A DNA stretch of 39,259 nucleotides from Chara braunii. Lineage: Eukaryota; Streptophyta; Charophyceae; Charales; Characeae. The DNA lies in contig BFEA01000342.1 in the NCBI GenBank assembly GCA_003427395.1, positions 625,024 to 664,282 of the forward strand, given 5' to 3'. A program made the position numbers and the translations under genes. Under the pieces are notes generated by a model. That model was not told the origin of the DNA and did not search any database. It saw only the letters and a program-made list of their open reading frames with translations. Shown piece by piece: positions 18,941 through 28,260 of the stretch (position 1 is the first letter of the stretch; each line of letters opens with the position of its first letter).

Positions 18941-19480
18941 CCACGCTCATGCGGTAGACACAAGCGCGCGGAAGTATGGCTCCACGAGGATGATCTCGTT
19001 GCGAATAGGACGATCCGCTACAATTCTGGCGGGGGCTTCGAAGACGTCGCCGAAGGAGTCAAGAAGCTCTACAGTTCGAGGGTCTGGTGGCACTTTCGAT
19101 GCTGGCTCGTTCGATGGAGGGATGACATGCAAGAAGCAAAGGCCCATTTCTTCAATTTTGTGTCGTGCGATGGAGTTGTCAATGCTCGCCGCGGAAAGCA
19201 CGTGACGACCAACTGAAGGGTGAGGTGGAGGAATCGTACATAGCAAGACTGAATGTTGACCTCCTGGAATCCAAGCCTTATGTAGTGTTTGACGCGGCAG
19301 TCTGGCCTCAGGTCTCACACCCACGGTTGTACAGATTGACTCACATCCGAGGGCCTGGATTGTGTACAGTTGCAGACTTCCACTTGGTCCTGATGTTGTT
19401 TTGGTACCTGCATACAAACAAGTGTGTGCGTCTAATCGGCGGCCTGGGCTGGGTCCATTTTGACTTTGACTGTTGGGCAT
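18941..19480 (-). pseudogene. protease-RT linker remnant (relic D)
   Basis: A 177-codon open frame. Its C-terminal half reads RTVELLDSFGDVFEAPARIVADRPIRNEIIL, the usual linker before RT (LLxxFxDVF..LP..RPI.H.I.L). The N-terminal half has no recognised domain and no D-T/S-G site, so the protease itself is not present in readable form. Sequence from 19481 to 19780 shows nothing I recognise. Confidence 0.6.
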
Positions 19481-19779
19481 CAGGCAGTTGACTTTGGTGA
19501 ACTGTCATTCGCTCAGGCCTTGAATCTACGTAGGGGTCTTTTTTCCCCTTCGGCTTGGGTTTGAGTGTGGCCTGGCGAGGCCCTTAGACATCCCATGAGA
19601 CATATGGCATGGGTTATTGCATTCTCGCCGATCCAGTTTTCGAGTTCCATCGTAGAAACACTTCAATTTTGCTTTAACCCACGTTCATATCCAGCAACGA
19701 TGTCAGGAGCAGTAGGTAAGAGTTCCTTTTTGCTAAACCATTTATTTTTAGTAGAGGGTTGAGATCTGAACTTTTACCT

Positions 19780-19870
19780 TATATTGCTATTGCGGTTGTC
19801 CTCTGCCGCTTGTAGAGAAATAACCATGTTCCAAGATTTTCTCAACTTCGTAGCCTCCATTTATGGAGGG
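19780..19870 (-). pseudogene. chromodomain remnant (relic E)
   Basis: The - strand reads GGYEVEKILEHGYFSTSGRGQPQ, a stop, then QYKVKVQ. This is the chromodomain core pattern YEVEKILxHR...QYxVKW, with the aromatic cage partly lost. It sits just after the integrase tail (FHASKLLP at 19914), as in chromoviruses. Confidence 0.6.
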
Positions 19871-19913
19871 GGGGGAGCATAGATGGTCTATTAGGAAACT
19901 CAGTTCCCTCTAC

Positions 19914-20830
19914 TTAGGGCAAAAGTTTAGACGCGTGAAAGACATGATAAGTTTTGAGGTGAGGGGGTACATCAATTCTGTAAGGAGGTCCATCTGCATC
20001 CCCAATCACCTTGAGAACTTCCCAGGGCCCATAATAGACAGGTAGCAGTTTTTGAGATACGTTTTCTTCCAAGGAAAATTCTTTAGATTTTACCCATACC
20101 AGATCACTTTCCTGAAACTGCGACAGCCGACGATGTTTGTTGGCCTGCTCAATCATTTGCAATTGGGCTTTCGATATATTTTCCTTTACCTTTTTAGTAT
20201 CTTTTTCATATAAAATTTGCAAATTCATCAGTGTCTGGGGGTAACCTCTGAATCTGGTCCCGGGTTAGAGCATCAATGGGACGTCGAGGTTTCCAACCTT
20301 TATGCAGTGCATTGGGTGTTCTTCCTGTAACAGTCTGTATGCTATTAGTATATGCAGGATCTTAGGTAAGTTCCCATCCCAATCTATATGATTGGGTCGT
20401 ACGTACATACGTAGGAGTTGTTGGCATAGATGATTAATTTGTTCAGAGTGGCCGTTCGTTTCAGGGTGTCTGCCTGACGACGTGGTCAACCTGGTACCAT
20501 AGACTTCCATCAACTTTTGCCATTGTATACTAGTGAACCGAACATCCCTGTCAGAAATAATGGATTTTGGGAATCCATACTCGGAAACCCATCGCATCTG
20601 AAACGTATGGATGACCAGCTCAGTTATAGCTTCGGCGGGTAAAGGAATGAACATAGCATATTTTGAGAATCTATCTACAATAACCATTACCTGACTGTTG
20701 TCGTTTCGACTCTTAGTGAGGCTCATAAAGTCTATGGAAATAGAATCACCTGGCGCACTTGGAATAGGCAGTGGTCTCTACAGTCCCAACGGATTGTCAT
20801 GAGAGGGCTTGTTTCTCTAACAGACAAGAC
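19914..20830 (-). pseudogene. integrase core and C-terminus (relic E)
   Basis: The open piece 20265-20726 begins just after SISIDF, whose Asp (20730-20732) is the first catalytic residue. It continues with NSQVMVIVDRFSKYAMFIPLPAEA, YGFPKSIISDRDVRFTSIQWQKL (second Asp) and GRHPETNGHSEQINHL (third, Glu). The triad is intact, unlike relic B. The piece 19914-20228 carries QLQMIEQANKHRRLSQFQESDLVWVKSKEF and IDVPPHLKTYHVFHASKLLP. A frameshift joins them near 20240. Confidence 0.85.
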
Positions 20831-21280
20831 AAGTTTGCACATAGGTTAGTACATCCTCTTTCATTCCTTTCCATTCAAAGCGTACTCTGGCATCAACATA
20901 CGTCTTTTTAAAACCGAAGTCTCCCTTAACATCATGACATTCCCCAGTTATTAGACTCTTGATCTGTTTTAATACATGATCTTTCTTCGGTTTGATCTAG
21001 GTAGAAGAGTAAGCCATCCGACATTCGATATTTGAGGAATAATTCAAGGTTCTTTCGTAGGGTCCCAATGATAGGACTCCAAATAGGATCACTCGCATAT
21101 CCCTTTCAGATTTGTTCCTTTAGTTCATTCCCGATATCTGAGGTAGGAGACTATAGTTCCATAGAAATCTGCACGCCTGGACAAAGCATCGCAACCACAT
21201 TGGACTTCCCTTTGATTGTTTTCAATTCAAAATCAAAGGTGTTGATGAAAGCGGACCATCGTACGAACTTATAAGAGAGT
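20831..21280 (-). pseudogene. integrase zinc-finger region and RNase H tail (relic E)
   Basis: The - strand reads SLITGECHDVKGDFGFKKTY, then WKGMKEDVLTYVQTCLVC and a TAG stop. This is the H2C2 finger: the first His is present, the second is Asp, and C-x2-C is kept. The stop follows the last Cys directly. The remainder up to 21280 is degenerate linker with several stops. Confidence 0.65.
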
Positions 21281-21720
21281 TTAGGTTGTCTTTATCCACT
21301 TCAGAGTAGAGTGATACGAGTAGACAGTGAAGTGTCTCCAAGTGTTCAGTGCAACAACTAACATGTAGTGCTTCCAAGTGTCCAGTGCAACAACTAAGGC
21401 ATACAATTCCCTCTCGTAGGTGGAGTTGGCCACTTTCTCTGACCGAAGTCTCCTGCACATAAACTCAATAGTTCTATATCCCTTACCGTCATCCTGCTGT
21501 AGCACAACCCCAATCCCATACTGATTTGCTTCAGTTGTTACAATGAAAGAGAGAGAAGGATCAACAATTTTTAAGACAGGGTAGTGAGTCAGTAGATGTT
21601 TCAACTCTCCGAATGATGACTTACAATCTTTGTTCCACAAGCAAGGTTTTTCCTTCTTTAGAAGTCTTCTCATAGGAGCAGCTATCAAAGAGAAGTTTTT
21701 GACGAACTTCCTATACTAAC
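21281..21720 (-). pseudogene. RNase H remnant with in-frame 12-codon duplication (relic E)
   Basis: A 135-codon frame with FGELKHLLTHYPVLKIVDPS, FIVTTEANQYGIGVVLQQDDGKGY and STYERELYALVVALDTW. Two catalytic acids are changed: the first Asp (TTDxS) is Glu, and the later YSDHxTL reads YSYHSTL. The segment VVALDTWKHYML / VVALNTWRHF is a tandem 36-bp duplication (from 21338 and from 21374). Inactive. Confidence 0.8.
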
Positions 21721-22600
21721 TAGCAAATCCTAGAAAATATCTCAACTTAGTTATGGTCTTTAGGTTGGGGCCAGTCTCTACTTGTTGTTATCTTTTTTTC
21801 TTCGGGCCTTGGTCCTTCTTCATTCACTATATGCCCTAAGTACAAGACTCAGTCTTAGCAAACTGATTTTTTTGGGTCCGGTTTGAAATTGCACTCACGC
21901 AATTTTTGTAGAACTATTCGTAGATGTTTTTCGTGGTTTTCTAGTGTTTTATAATACACTAGAATTTCATCAAGATAGACTATTACGAATTGATCCAACC
22001 ATTGACGAAACAATTCATTCATTGACCTTTGGAACGTCGCAGGTGCATTTGTCAAACTGAAAGGCATAACCACAAACTCGTAGTGACCTTACCTAGTTCG
22101 GAAAGTTGTCGTGTGTTGATCTTCAGGAGCCACCTCGATCTGGTGGTACCCTTGCTTGAGATCAATTTTACTGAAGTGCCTGTATCCTTGCAATTGGTCC
22201 AACAGGTCGTCAATGCACGAAAGTGGTTCCGCGTTCTTTACAGAGACGAAATTAAGCCCACGATAATCAATGCATAATCCAAGTTCACCTTCCTTTTTGG
22301 GCACGAATAAAACTGGGGCACCATAAGGAGATGAGCTAGGGCGAATCCATCCTATACCTGTAAGTTCTTGTAGTTGTTTGCAAAGTCCTCAAGTTCCTTA
22401 GGAGACATACGGTAGATGGGACCCTTGGGAATCTTGCTTCCGGGAATAATCTCGATCGTGTGCTTAGTAGCACGCTCAATGATTCCCGTCGACTTAGTCT
22501 GCAAGTCCTTATATTCATTGAGAAGTTTCTCAATAGGAGAAGGGTAGGATGAGGGTAGGATAAGGGTAGGATGAGGAACATTCTCCTACTCGTTTAACGA
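21721..22600 (-). pseudogene. reverse transcriptase remnant, YLDE active site (relic E)
   Basis: The piece 22336-22581 and adjacent frames hold the linker and the EIIPGSKIPKGPIYRMS-like entry. The piece 22089-22304 holds [26 protein letters not shown] and [23 protein letters not shown] with the first catalytic Asp. A stop separates it from 21855-22073, with [21 protein letters not shown] and [23 protein letters not shown]. The second Asp of YLDD is Glu. Downstream of 21855 the thumb region is reduced to fragments with many stops. Confidence 0.85.
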
Positions 22601-22616
22601 GTACCATCATTACATC

Positions 22617-23060
22617 CTAATCTAGCTTCTTTGAGACCATTGATCTGAAGGCTGGGTAACTCGTACAACAGAAAGATAAGGTCGAGTTAGAGCCAGACCT
22701 ATGGTACAACTTGATTGCTCGCATTTTAGACTTTTCGTTCTTTAGCTTCACAATTTTTTCTTTGAACTCGACTTCTGGGTCGGCTTCCTCGTGCCAATCC
22801 ATTCCCAGAATTATGTAGAAAGGCAGTTTTTTTTCAATGAGGAAGGATATCTCATGCAAAATCTTATTTCTTGTCTTAAAGTAACACTTGACACGATCGA
22901 CGTATTGAGAGATAGTGATTGTGCTCTTGTCAGCCAGCATAGACGTGATAGGTCTAGGTAAGTCTCTTACCTTCATTCCCAGATGCAATTACAAATTGCC
23001 TTCTTTGAGATATAAGACCGCGTCGATCCTGGTCTAACAGCACACCTACTCGCGTATGCG
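22617..23060 (-). pseudogene. aspartic protease remnant with altered active site (relic E)
   Basis: The frame 22617-22988 reads MKVRDLPRPITSMLADKST, then YVDRVKCYF and LPFYIILGMDWHEEADPEVEF, parallel to relic B's protease and LGMDW. The catalytic loop falls in the end of the preceding frame (about 23028), which reads VGVLLDQDRRGLISQRRQFV. The expected D-S/T/C-G is D-Q-D, so the glycine is lost. With the frame change near 22975 it is nonfunctional. Confidence 0.75.
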
Positions 23061-23907
23061 CAATCTCAATATCCGCGATCATGAGTTCACCCTTAGACTT
23101 AGCTTTCTTAGCCCACGAACTCCGAAGTCCTACGAGTTCATTGCCGAGTTCGTCAAGGGAATCGTCTTGTGAGACAAAACAAAGAACAGGGTCAGGGTGC
23201 TCTGGACGACGGGCTGAAGAAGAGTCATCCTCTGCCTCATCCTCTGCCTTAAGAGTCGAGGGGCTAGAAAGGATTGTCGGCGTCTTACCTTTGTCTAAAC
23301 CCTTCGATTCAGTAGGAGTAGATGCTAATCCTACTGGCTGCTCGCTTTTGGGTTTCGAATCAAGGGACAAAAGGTTATCACGTGCACCCACAGTTCCGCA
23401 TGTGAGGCATTGGCGATTGTCCATCTTGGACTGCCACTCCTCACGTGTGATCCCCATCTTCTCCCAGGGCTTCCTGTACGTGATGCCAGGATGCGCGGGG
23501 AACGAGCGTGGCCTCCTCGTCTTCTTCCACTGACCTATGCCACCCTTGTTGGCCACTACGGCAGTGTCGTCACCCCTCCCAGACTCCCTGCCGCCATTAC
23601 GTCCTCCTCCCTCAGATTCATCGAGAGGTATTTTCTCTATGGTATCATCGTCGAAAACGACAAGCATGTGATCCTGGCGCTTTTGCCGCCAAAGAACACG
23701 CTTGCCGTACCCACCTACTGGACCATTCTTCACCACGAAAGCACAAGTGCGATTTATCTGCACGGTCATTTGCTCTCATTGAAGAGAGATCGCGAAATTG
23801 CCTGTAATTATAATTTCCAGACTTTGCCTCAGCCACAAGCTATCCGCGAATGGGCTCGGGCAAGGCACGTGAGTAAATGTGCAGGTCCTGGTTGCCTTGC
23901 AGAATAA
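23061..23907 (-). pseudogene. gag C-terminal region with degenerate zinc knuckle (relic E)
   Basis: The open frame 22954-23769 covers gag C-terminus and reaches into the protease start. It contains an acidic, Ser/Lys-rich linker (EDEAEDDSSSARRPEHPDP), GGGRNGGRESGRGDD, and HPGITYRKPWEKMGITREEW followed by NRQCLTCGTVGARDNLL. The last is a CCHC knuckle in which only the first C-x2-C remains: His is Ala and the final Cys is Leu. Nucleic-acid binding would be impaired. The frame 23645-23836 just upstream belongs to the same gag (NYNYRQFRDLSSMRAN). Confidence 0.7.
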
Positions 23908-24063
23908 GACCAGGTACATGCAGAAGACGGTCCACCTCACGCTACAAAGCATCAACGAAAGTCCAACGTTTTTTTTCTATTGCAGTGAGCTCGTCGAAAG
24001 CCTTGTCGGTTGTGGTCTCGTTAAGAAATCTCTCCTTGATTTTTTGGAGAAATTGCAAGAGTG

Positions 24064-24959
24064 TTAGGTTCTCGGCCCACTCACCAATGTCCTCATAGCC
24101 AGCAGCGTTGGCTTCGGACAGGACAGGGAGAAGGCCACCCGACTCTCAGGTTCAACCGGAGCGGTCCCGCAATACATGTGGATTTCTGCAATCCACAACA
24201 ACAAGTTTTCTCCCTTCTTATTGTTGTACGTGAATGGCAACTTCATCTTTACCTTTTCCTTTCTTTTGGGTTTCTCTGTATCCTTGGCTGGTTCTTCCTT
24301 TTTGGCGGGTTCCCCTTTCTTCTCTGTCGGCCCCTCAGAGGTTTCGGGGTTTTCTGGAGTCACTTTCCGCATGGCATCCTTCATGAGTTTTTCTTGGGGT
24401 TCTTTCTTTACTTCCTCCCCCCTGGTCTTCTCCTCGATCCTTACCTTATCCTTCCCTTTCAGAAGTCTGGTCATTGATTCCAGTGAGGGAGTGTTGTTAT
24501 CTATCTTTTTTTCCAGGTGGACAAGATAAACCATTATAGACTGCAGAATGGATGCAAGTTCCGTGCCTGCTTTTTCATAGTGGAATCTCTGCCTTAATTC
24601 ATCCATCATTTTGTCTTTCTGTTCTTGTTCCTCTTTCTTTATCCAGAATTCTTCTATCTTCCTTCTTTCTTCCTTCAACGTGTTTTCTAATTGCCTGACA
24701 TTTTCCTCCATGATCTCTACAGACAGTTCTGTTCACTTTCTTTCTTTCCTTCTTCTTCCTTATCTTTCTTCTTTGGTCCATCTTTTCCAGGTTCTCGGCT
24801 ACAAAACAGTCAAGGGCCATTCACCCTTGCTTGATGAGTTCCTTGGCTCTCTTTCTGGTTTCCAACATCTGAACGACTGTCTTCGCATTTCCATTTCACC
24901 TTCTGCAGCGCGCAATTTGAATTATCCGTGCACCAGCCGTTCAACTTCTGGTCCGACAT
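24064..24959 (-). pseudogene. gag N-terminal coiled coil and capsid start (relic E)
   Basis: A likely gag start is the ATG at 24959 (MSDQKLNGWC...), a frame that closes after about 50 codons. The open frame 24064-24711 continues with a charged coiled coil (residues ~1-45, ENVRQLENTLKEERRKIEEF), a Lys/Glu/Pro-rich linker (KKEPQEKL, EKKGEPAKKEEPAKD) and a capsid entry KMKLPFTYNNKKGENLLLWIAEIHMYCG. This is the usual place for the conserved gag 'W.. ..F' region. It breaks off before the rest of the capsid domain. Confidence 0.65.
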
Positions 24960-25067
24960 TTTTCGCCAAGCAACTGGCGAAGCAGGCCTATCAAAGCCTG
25001 CCTTCTTGTGTCTATCTGATCACGAGTCTTAAGTTCCCCCCCTTTTCATCGGCATAGACGGTGAGAG

Positions 25068-25335
25068 GGATAGGAAAGAAGAAAAGAGGTATCTACCGCA
25101 TAAGAATGGAGGCACGTAGACATTTCCAAAGATAAGTCATATTTCCCAGTGTGTGAAGGCTGCACAATAAATAATTTTAAATAGGAAAGAAGAAAAGAGG
25201 TATCTACCGCGTNTTAAATAGGAAAGAAGAAAAGAGGTATCTACCGCGTAAAAATGGAGGCACGCAGACATTTCCAAAGATAAGTCATATTTCCCAGTGT
25301 GTGAAGGCCGCACAATAAATAATTTTAAAAGACAA
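25068..25335. repeat. duplicated leader segment of relic E spanning an N
   Basis: The block GGAAAGAAGAAAAGAGGTATCTACCGC...GGAGGCACG.AGACATTTCC...CCCAGTGTGTGAAGGC.GCACAATAAATAATTTTAA occurs at 25074-25180 and 25219-25329. A 36-bp piece also sits identically on both sides of a single N at 25213. At least part of this looks like unmerged contig ends. Confidence 0.85.
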
Positions 25336-25385
25336 AAATAAATTCCACAGCCACACGCAGATTCTTCTTACAGCAAGAAATAATC

Positions 25386-25389
25386 AAAG
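25386..25389. other. target-site duplication of F, left copy
   Basis: AAAG directly precedes the TGTTAC LTR end. The same four bases follow the other LTR at 35119-35122. Ty3/gypsy integrases usually make 4-6 bp duplications. Confidence 0.65.
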
Positions 25390-26744
25390 TGTTACGATCC
25401 TGGTCATTCCCAAAGTGCAAATTCACAATGAAAGACAATGCCACCCAATTGTGAAAGAAATAAAAGCACTTGCAAAGAGATAGAGACCAGAGGCGAGAGA
25501 AAGAAGAAGAAGAAGAAGAACAAGAAGAAGAAGAAGAAGAAGAGGAAGATGTTCACCAGCAAGACTAATGACAATTCCCCCTTCTCTCTCCACCTTCCTC
25601 CTCCTCCTCCACTTCGCCAATCTTATTCTTCTCCCAATAATAATAATAACAATGAGTGGATGAACCAGAATCAATATCCGAAGTTCCCTCTTACTGCTAA
25701 ATCAACAATAACAACAACAACAAGTCCACCAAAGCTATGGATTCCCTCCTCCTTCCTCCTCTCACATGCCTAGGCTATGGCGGACTACTGAGGGCCCTGC
25801 CCTCCTGTCCAAAGGACAACCCAAAGCAGCTATGTCGCTGCTGACTGATCCGCCATGCCTGACTCTGCCTCGAGCTTCCTTGGTGCGGCACTACCCCAAC
25901 TGGGGCCTTCCAGATGCAGCGCCCAACAAGGTGATGAAGATGGTGTCCACCATAGTCAGGTAGGTGCCTCGCCACTCTCCTCCTTCGCCCCCTTCTTCCT
26001 CCTCCTCAGGCTGGGCTGCTCGCCATAGCCAAGCTGAGCGCCCAGGCTGCCCTTCACCTCCAGGTAGCGCTGTACAAGCCCAGCGCTCCGCTCAGCAGCA
26101 TGTCGCCAATCCTTGCGTACCGCAAATAAGGAGGACCTACTTGCTCCTCCGGAAGATATAGCGGCCTACTGGCCTCTTGGGCGGTGACTTCCTAGGCCGA
26201 GCGGCCTCCCAGCAACTGGTACCTCCTCTCTTTCGGAGGGAAACATCATTGCAGGCTCTGCTATCGTTCGGACAGGCCCTAGACCCGGGCTACTTGGACT
26301 GGTACCGGTCTACCTCTAACCTACAGCTATTGGCCTCTAAAAATGCCAACTTTTTGTCTTCTTCTGCTCGGCCTCCAGTACCCGACACTTCTACCACTAC
26401 TTAGTGGTATCGGCCTACCTGCTACTTGAGTGTTTTTCCCCTCTGCTCTAAGTGTCGTGGGCCTACCCCCGCTACTCGTGTGTTTTCCCCGCTGCAACCC
26501 TCAAAGTCACGGCCACAAGTAAGTACCGGCCCTGCGGGGCCTTTCAACCAACAAGTACCCTTGTGGGTCACACACACACTCAACCAACAAGCACTCAGAC
26601 AGGCACGCAAACCAGCAGGCACGCGCACGCACACAGACATGGAAATCACAATAGAACGCGGGAATCTCAGCAAGGCATTCATTCCAGCGGCAAATCCCAG
26701 AAATCAGCAGTGTTCTCAGTCTGCGTTTTTGGCGGGTCATTACA
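25390..26744 (-). repeat. 3' LTR of element F
   Basis: 1355 bp, beginning (plus orientation) TGTTACGATCCTGG and ending GGTCATTACA. It aligns along its whole length with 33737-35118. It contains GAA and AAT/AAC microsatellites near its - strand 3' end and a CA-rich segment near its - strand 5' end. Confidence 0.95.
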
Positions 26745-26757
26745 CTACCCCCCTCTC
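26745..26757 (-). other. polypurine tract of element F
   Basis: On the - strand GAGAGGGGGGTAG lies directly before the LTR start TGTAATGACC. It would prime plus-strand DNA synthesis. Its position confirms this LTR as the 3' one and the element as - strand. Confidence 0.85.
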
Positions 26758-26912
26758 AAGAGCGAGGTCCCGTCGAGCGAGTAACTCATTTAGAGTCGAC
26801 ACAAAATGCATCGTAGGCGTAGATCAGAAAGAGCGATTTAGTAAGACCGTGAGGAGTGAGTTTTGCAGAAAACTTAGCAGCCTGTCCATCAGCGATATGT
26901 CGTTCATAGGCG

Positions 26913-28260
26913 TTAACCACTCGTGGAGCGTTCTTTAGCAGCTCTTTCCGGTTGATCCAGAAAAAACTCGTTTAACGGGTGATAGAGGAAGTGAACCTTA
27001 TGCTCTCTGTTCCTCCCTCTTCCTTCATGGGAAACGATTCTTTCTATCTCATGGCCGCCGTCGATAGGACGAGGTATCATACGATCTCGGAAGGGAAAAG
27101 TCTCATCATCGATGTGTGGAAACAGTTTGTACGCGTGAACGACCGGATATGTGCGCAGATGAGGAGGCACGTCAATCACATACGAAGGACCAAATTCATC
27201 CCCAATCACCTTAAGAACCTGCCAAGGGCGATAGTACAACGGAAGAAGCTTTTGTTATACGCCCTCTTCGTCAGAAAACTCGAACATTTTGACCCAGACA
27301 TAACTCCCTACTTTGAAGTTCGCTTCTTTGTGAGACTTGTTAGCATGTTTGATCATGGTATGCTGACGCTTGTTCATTGCTGCGATAGCAACTTTGAGCA
27401 GGCGTGCGTACTTGGCATTGTAGCCAGCCATGTCGGGCGTCAGACAGGGGACCGTTCGGGGAACAAATAGGAGAGAGGATTGCGCAACTGCCAACCATAT
27501 TGAAGTTGATTCGGTGTCACGCCAGTTGCAGAGTGAATGGAGTTGTTGTACAACCCTTTCACTTTGTGTACTCCTTGTCCCACGTGTTCTGATCTGGAAC
27601 AATTAATGCGTGAAGTAGTTGAATGACAGTCTGGTTGATTTCCTCGGCCAGTCCATTGGCTTCAGGGTGTCGACCAGAAGGCTTGTTGAGTTTAATGTCA
27701 TAGATCTGTGAAGTGAAGTCCTTCCAATCTGCACTAATGAACCTTGCGTCCCGATCACTCCATTCTGCAGAATGTACTGCTGGTGAAATTCTTCAATCAT
27801 TAGCTCGGTTGGTGCATGAGAAGGTAGAGGAATCAAATTCAGAAGTTTGGAAAAACGATCCACAACGACCATGACTTGTGAATGTCCTCCCTCGCTCACC
27901 TTCCCCATGTCCTTGAAATCGATAGAGACCGACTCACCGGGCCCATCAGGGATTGGGGAGGGGTCTCAGCAGGCCATACGGCTTATGCCTATGGACCTTG
28001 GTATTTTAACAGACTTGACATTCAACAATAAATTTCTGAGCAGATCCCTTCATTCCCGGCCAATCAAACTGCTGCAAAAGACTTCCATAAGTCTTCTCAA
28101 AGCCGAAGTGTCCACTTCGACCATGTGCCAAATCCAAGAAATGAGTCCAGAGAGGCGCATGGTTGGGTACACCCAAACGATCAAACTTCCCATACCGGCG
28201 GAATACAAGACCCTCACACTCGTGAACATCAGGTTGGCTACTAGGGTCAGCCTTGAGCTG
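26913..28260 (-). pseudogene. integrase with chromodomain, broken (element F)
   Basis: Directly after the TAG that ends the RT frame, reading resumes in phase with QLKADPSSQPDVHEC and an intact H2C2 finger: AHGRSGHFGFEKT (H-x4-H) and VECQVC (C-x2-C), followed by TAA near 28005. The core has SVSIDFKDMGKVSEGG (first Asp), VVVDRFSKLLNLIPLP, then a small deletion before SDRD that shifts frame (27760-27780), and GRHPEANGLAEEINQT (Glu). Relic C keeps the missing part. The tail 26913-27239 has YVIDVPPHLRTYPVVHAYKLFPHI and a chromodomain-like HEIERIVSHEGRGRNREHKVHFLYHPLNEFF in shorter pieces (26940-27065). Nonfunctional. Confidence 0.85.

Larger units (their letters stand above)
16201..19480 (-). mobile_element. 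relic D: Ty3/gypsy chromovirus of a separate lineage
   Basis: On the - strand the order is protease-RT linker (19480), RT, RNase H, integrase, chromodomain (16330), then a polypurine tract (16213-16201) followed by TGTGCC. Gag and protease are missing and no 5' LTR is present. RT and integrase motifs differ clearly from the B/E and C/F families (RTLDEHLAHL, GLAGCYNRFIGGY, DILYNRPSP-like tail). All frames are broken. Confidence 0.85.
19780..25380 (-). mobile_element. relic E: decayed Ty3/gypsy chromovirus, B family
   Basis: Reads on the - strand as leader (25380-24960), gag, protease, RT, RNase H, integrase and chromodomain (19780). It shares protease and RT motifs with relic B but lies on the opposite strand. 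No LTRs or PBS are seen: the right end is cut by the insertion of F at 25390. The leader contains an internal duplication and an N. Confidence 0.85.

Noticed and set aside
23081-23907. + strand frames of 150-165 codons
   Set aside because: Antisense to relic E's gag, which explains the region through its zinc-knuckle and linker motifs.
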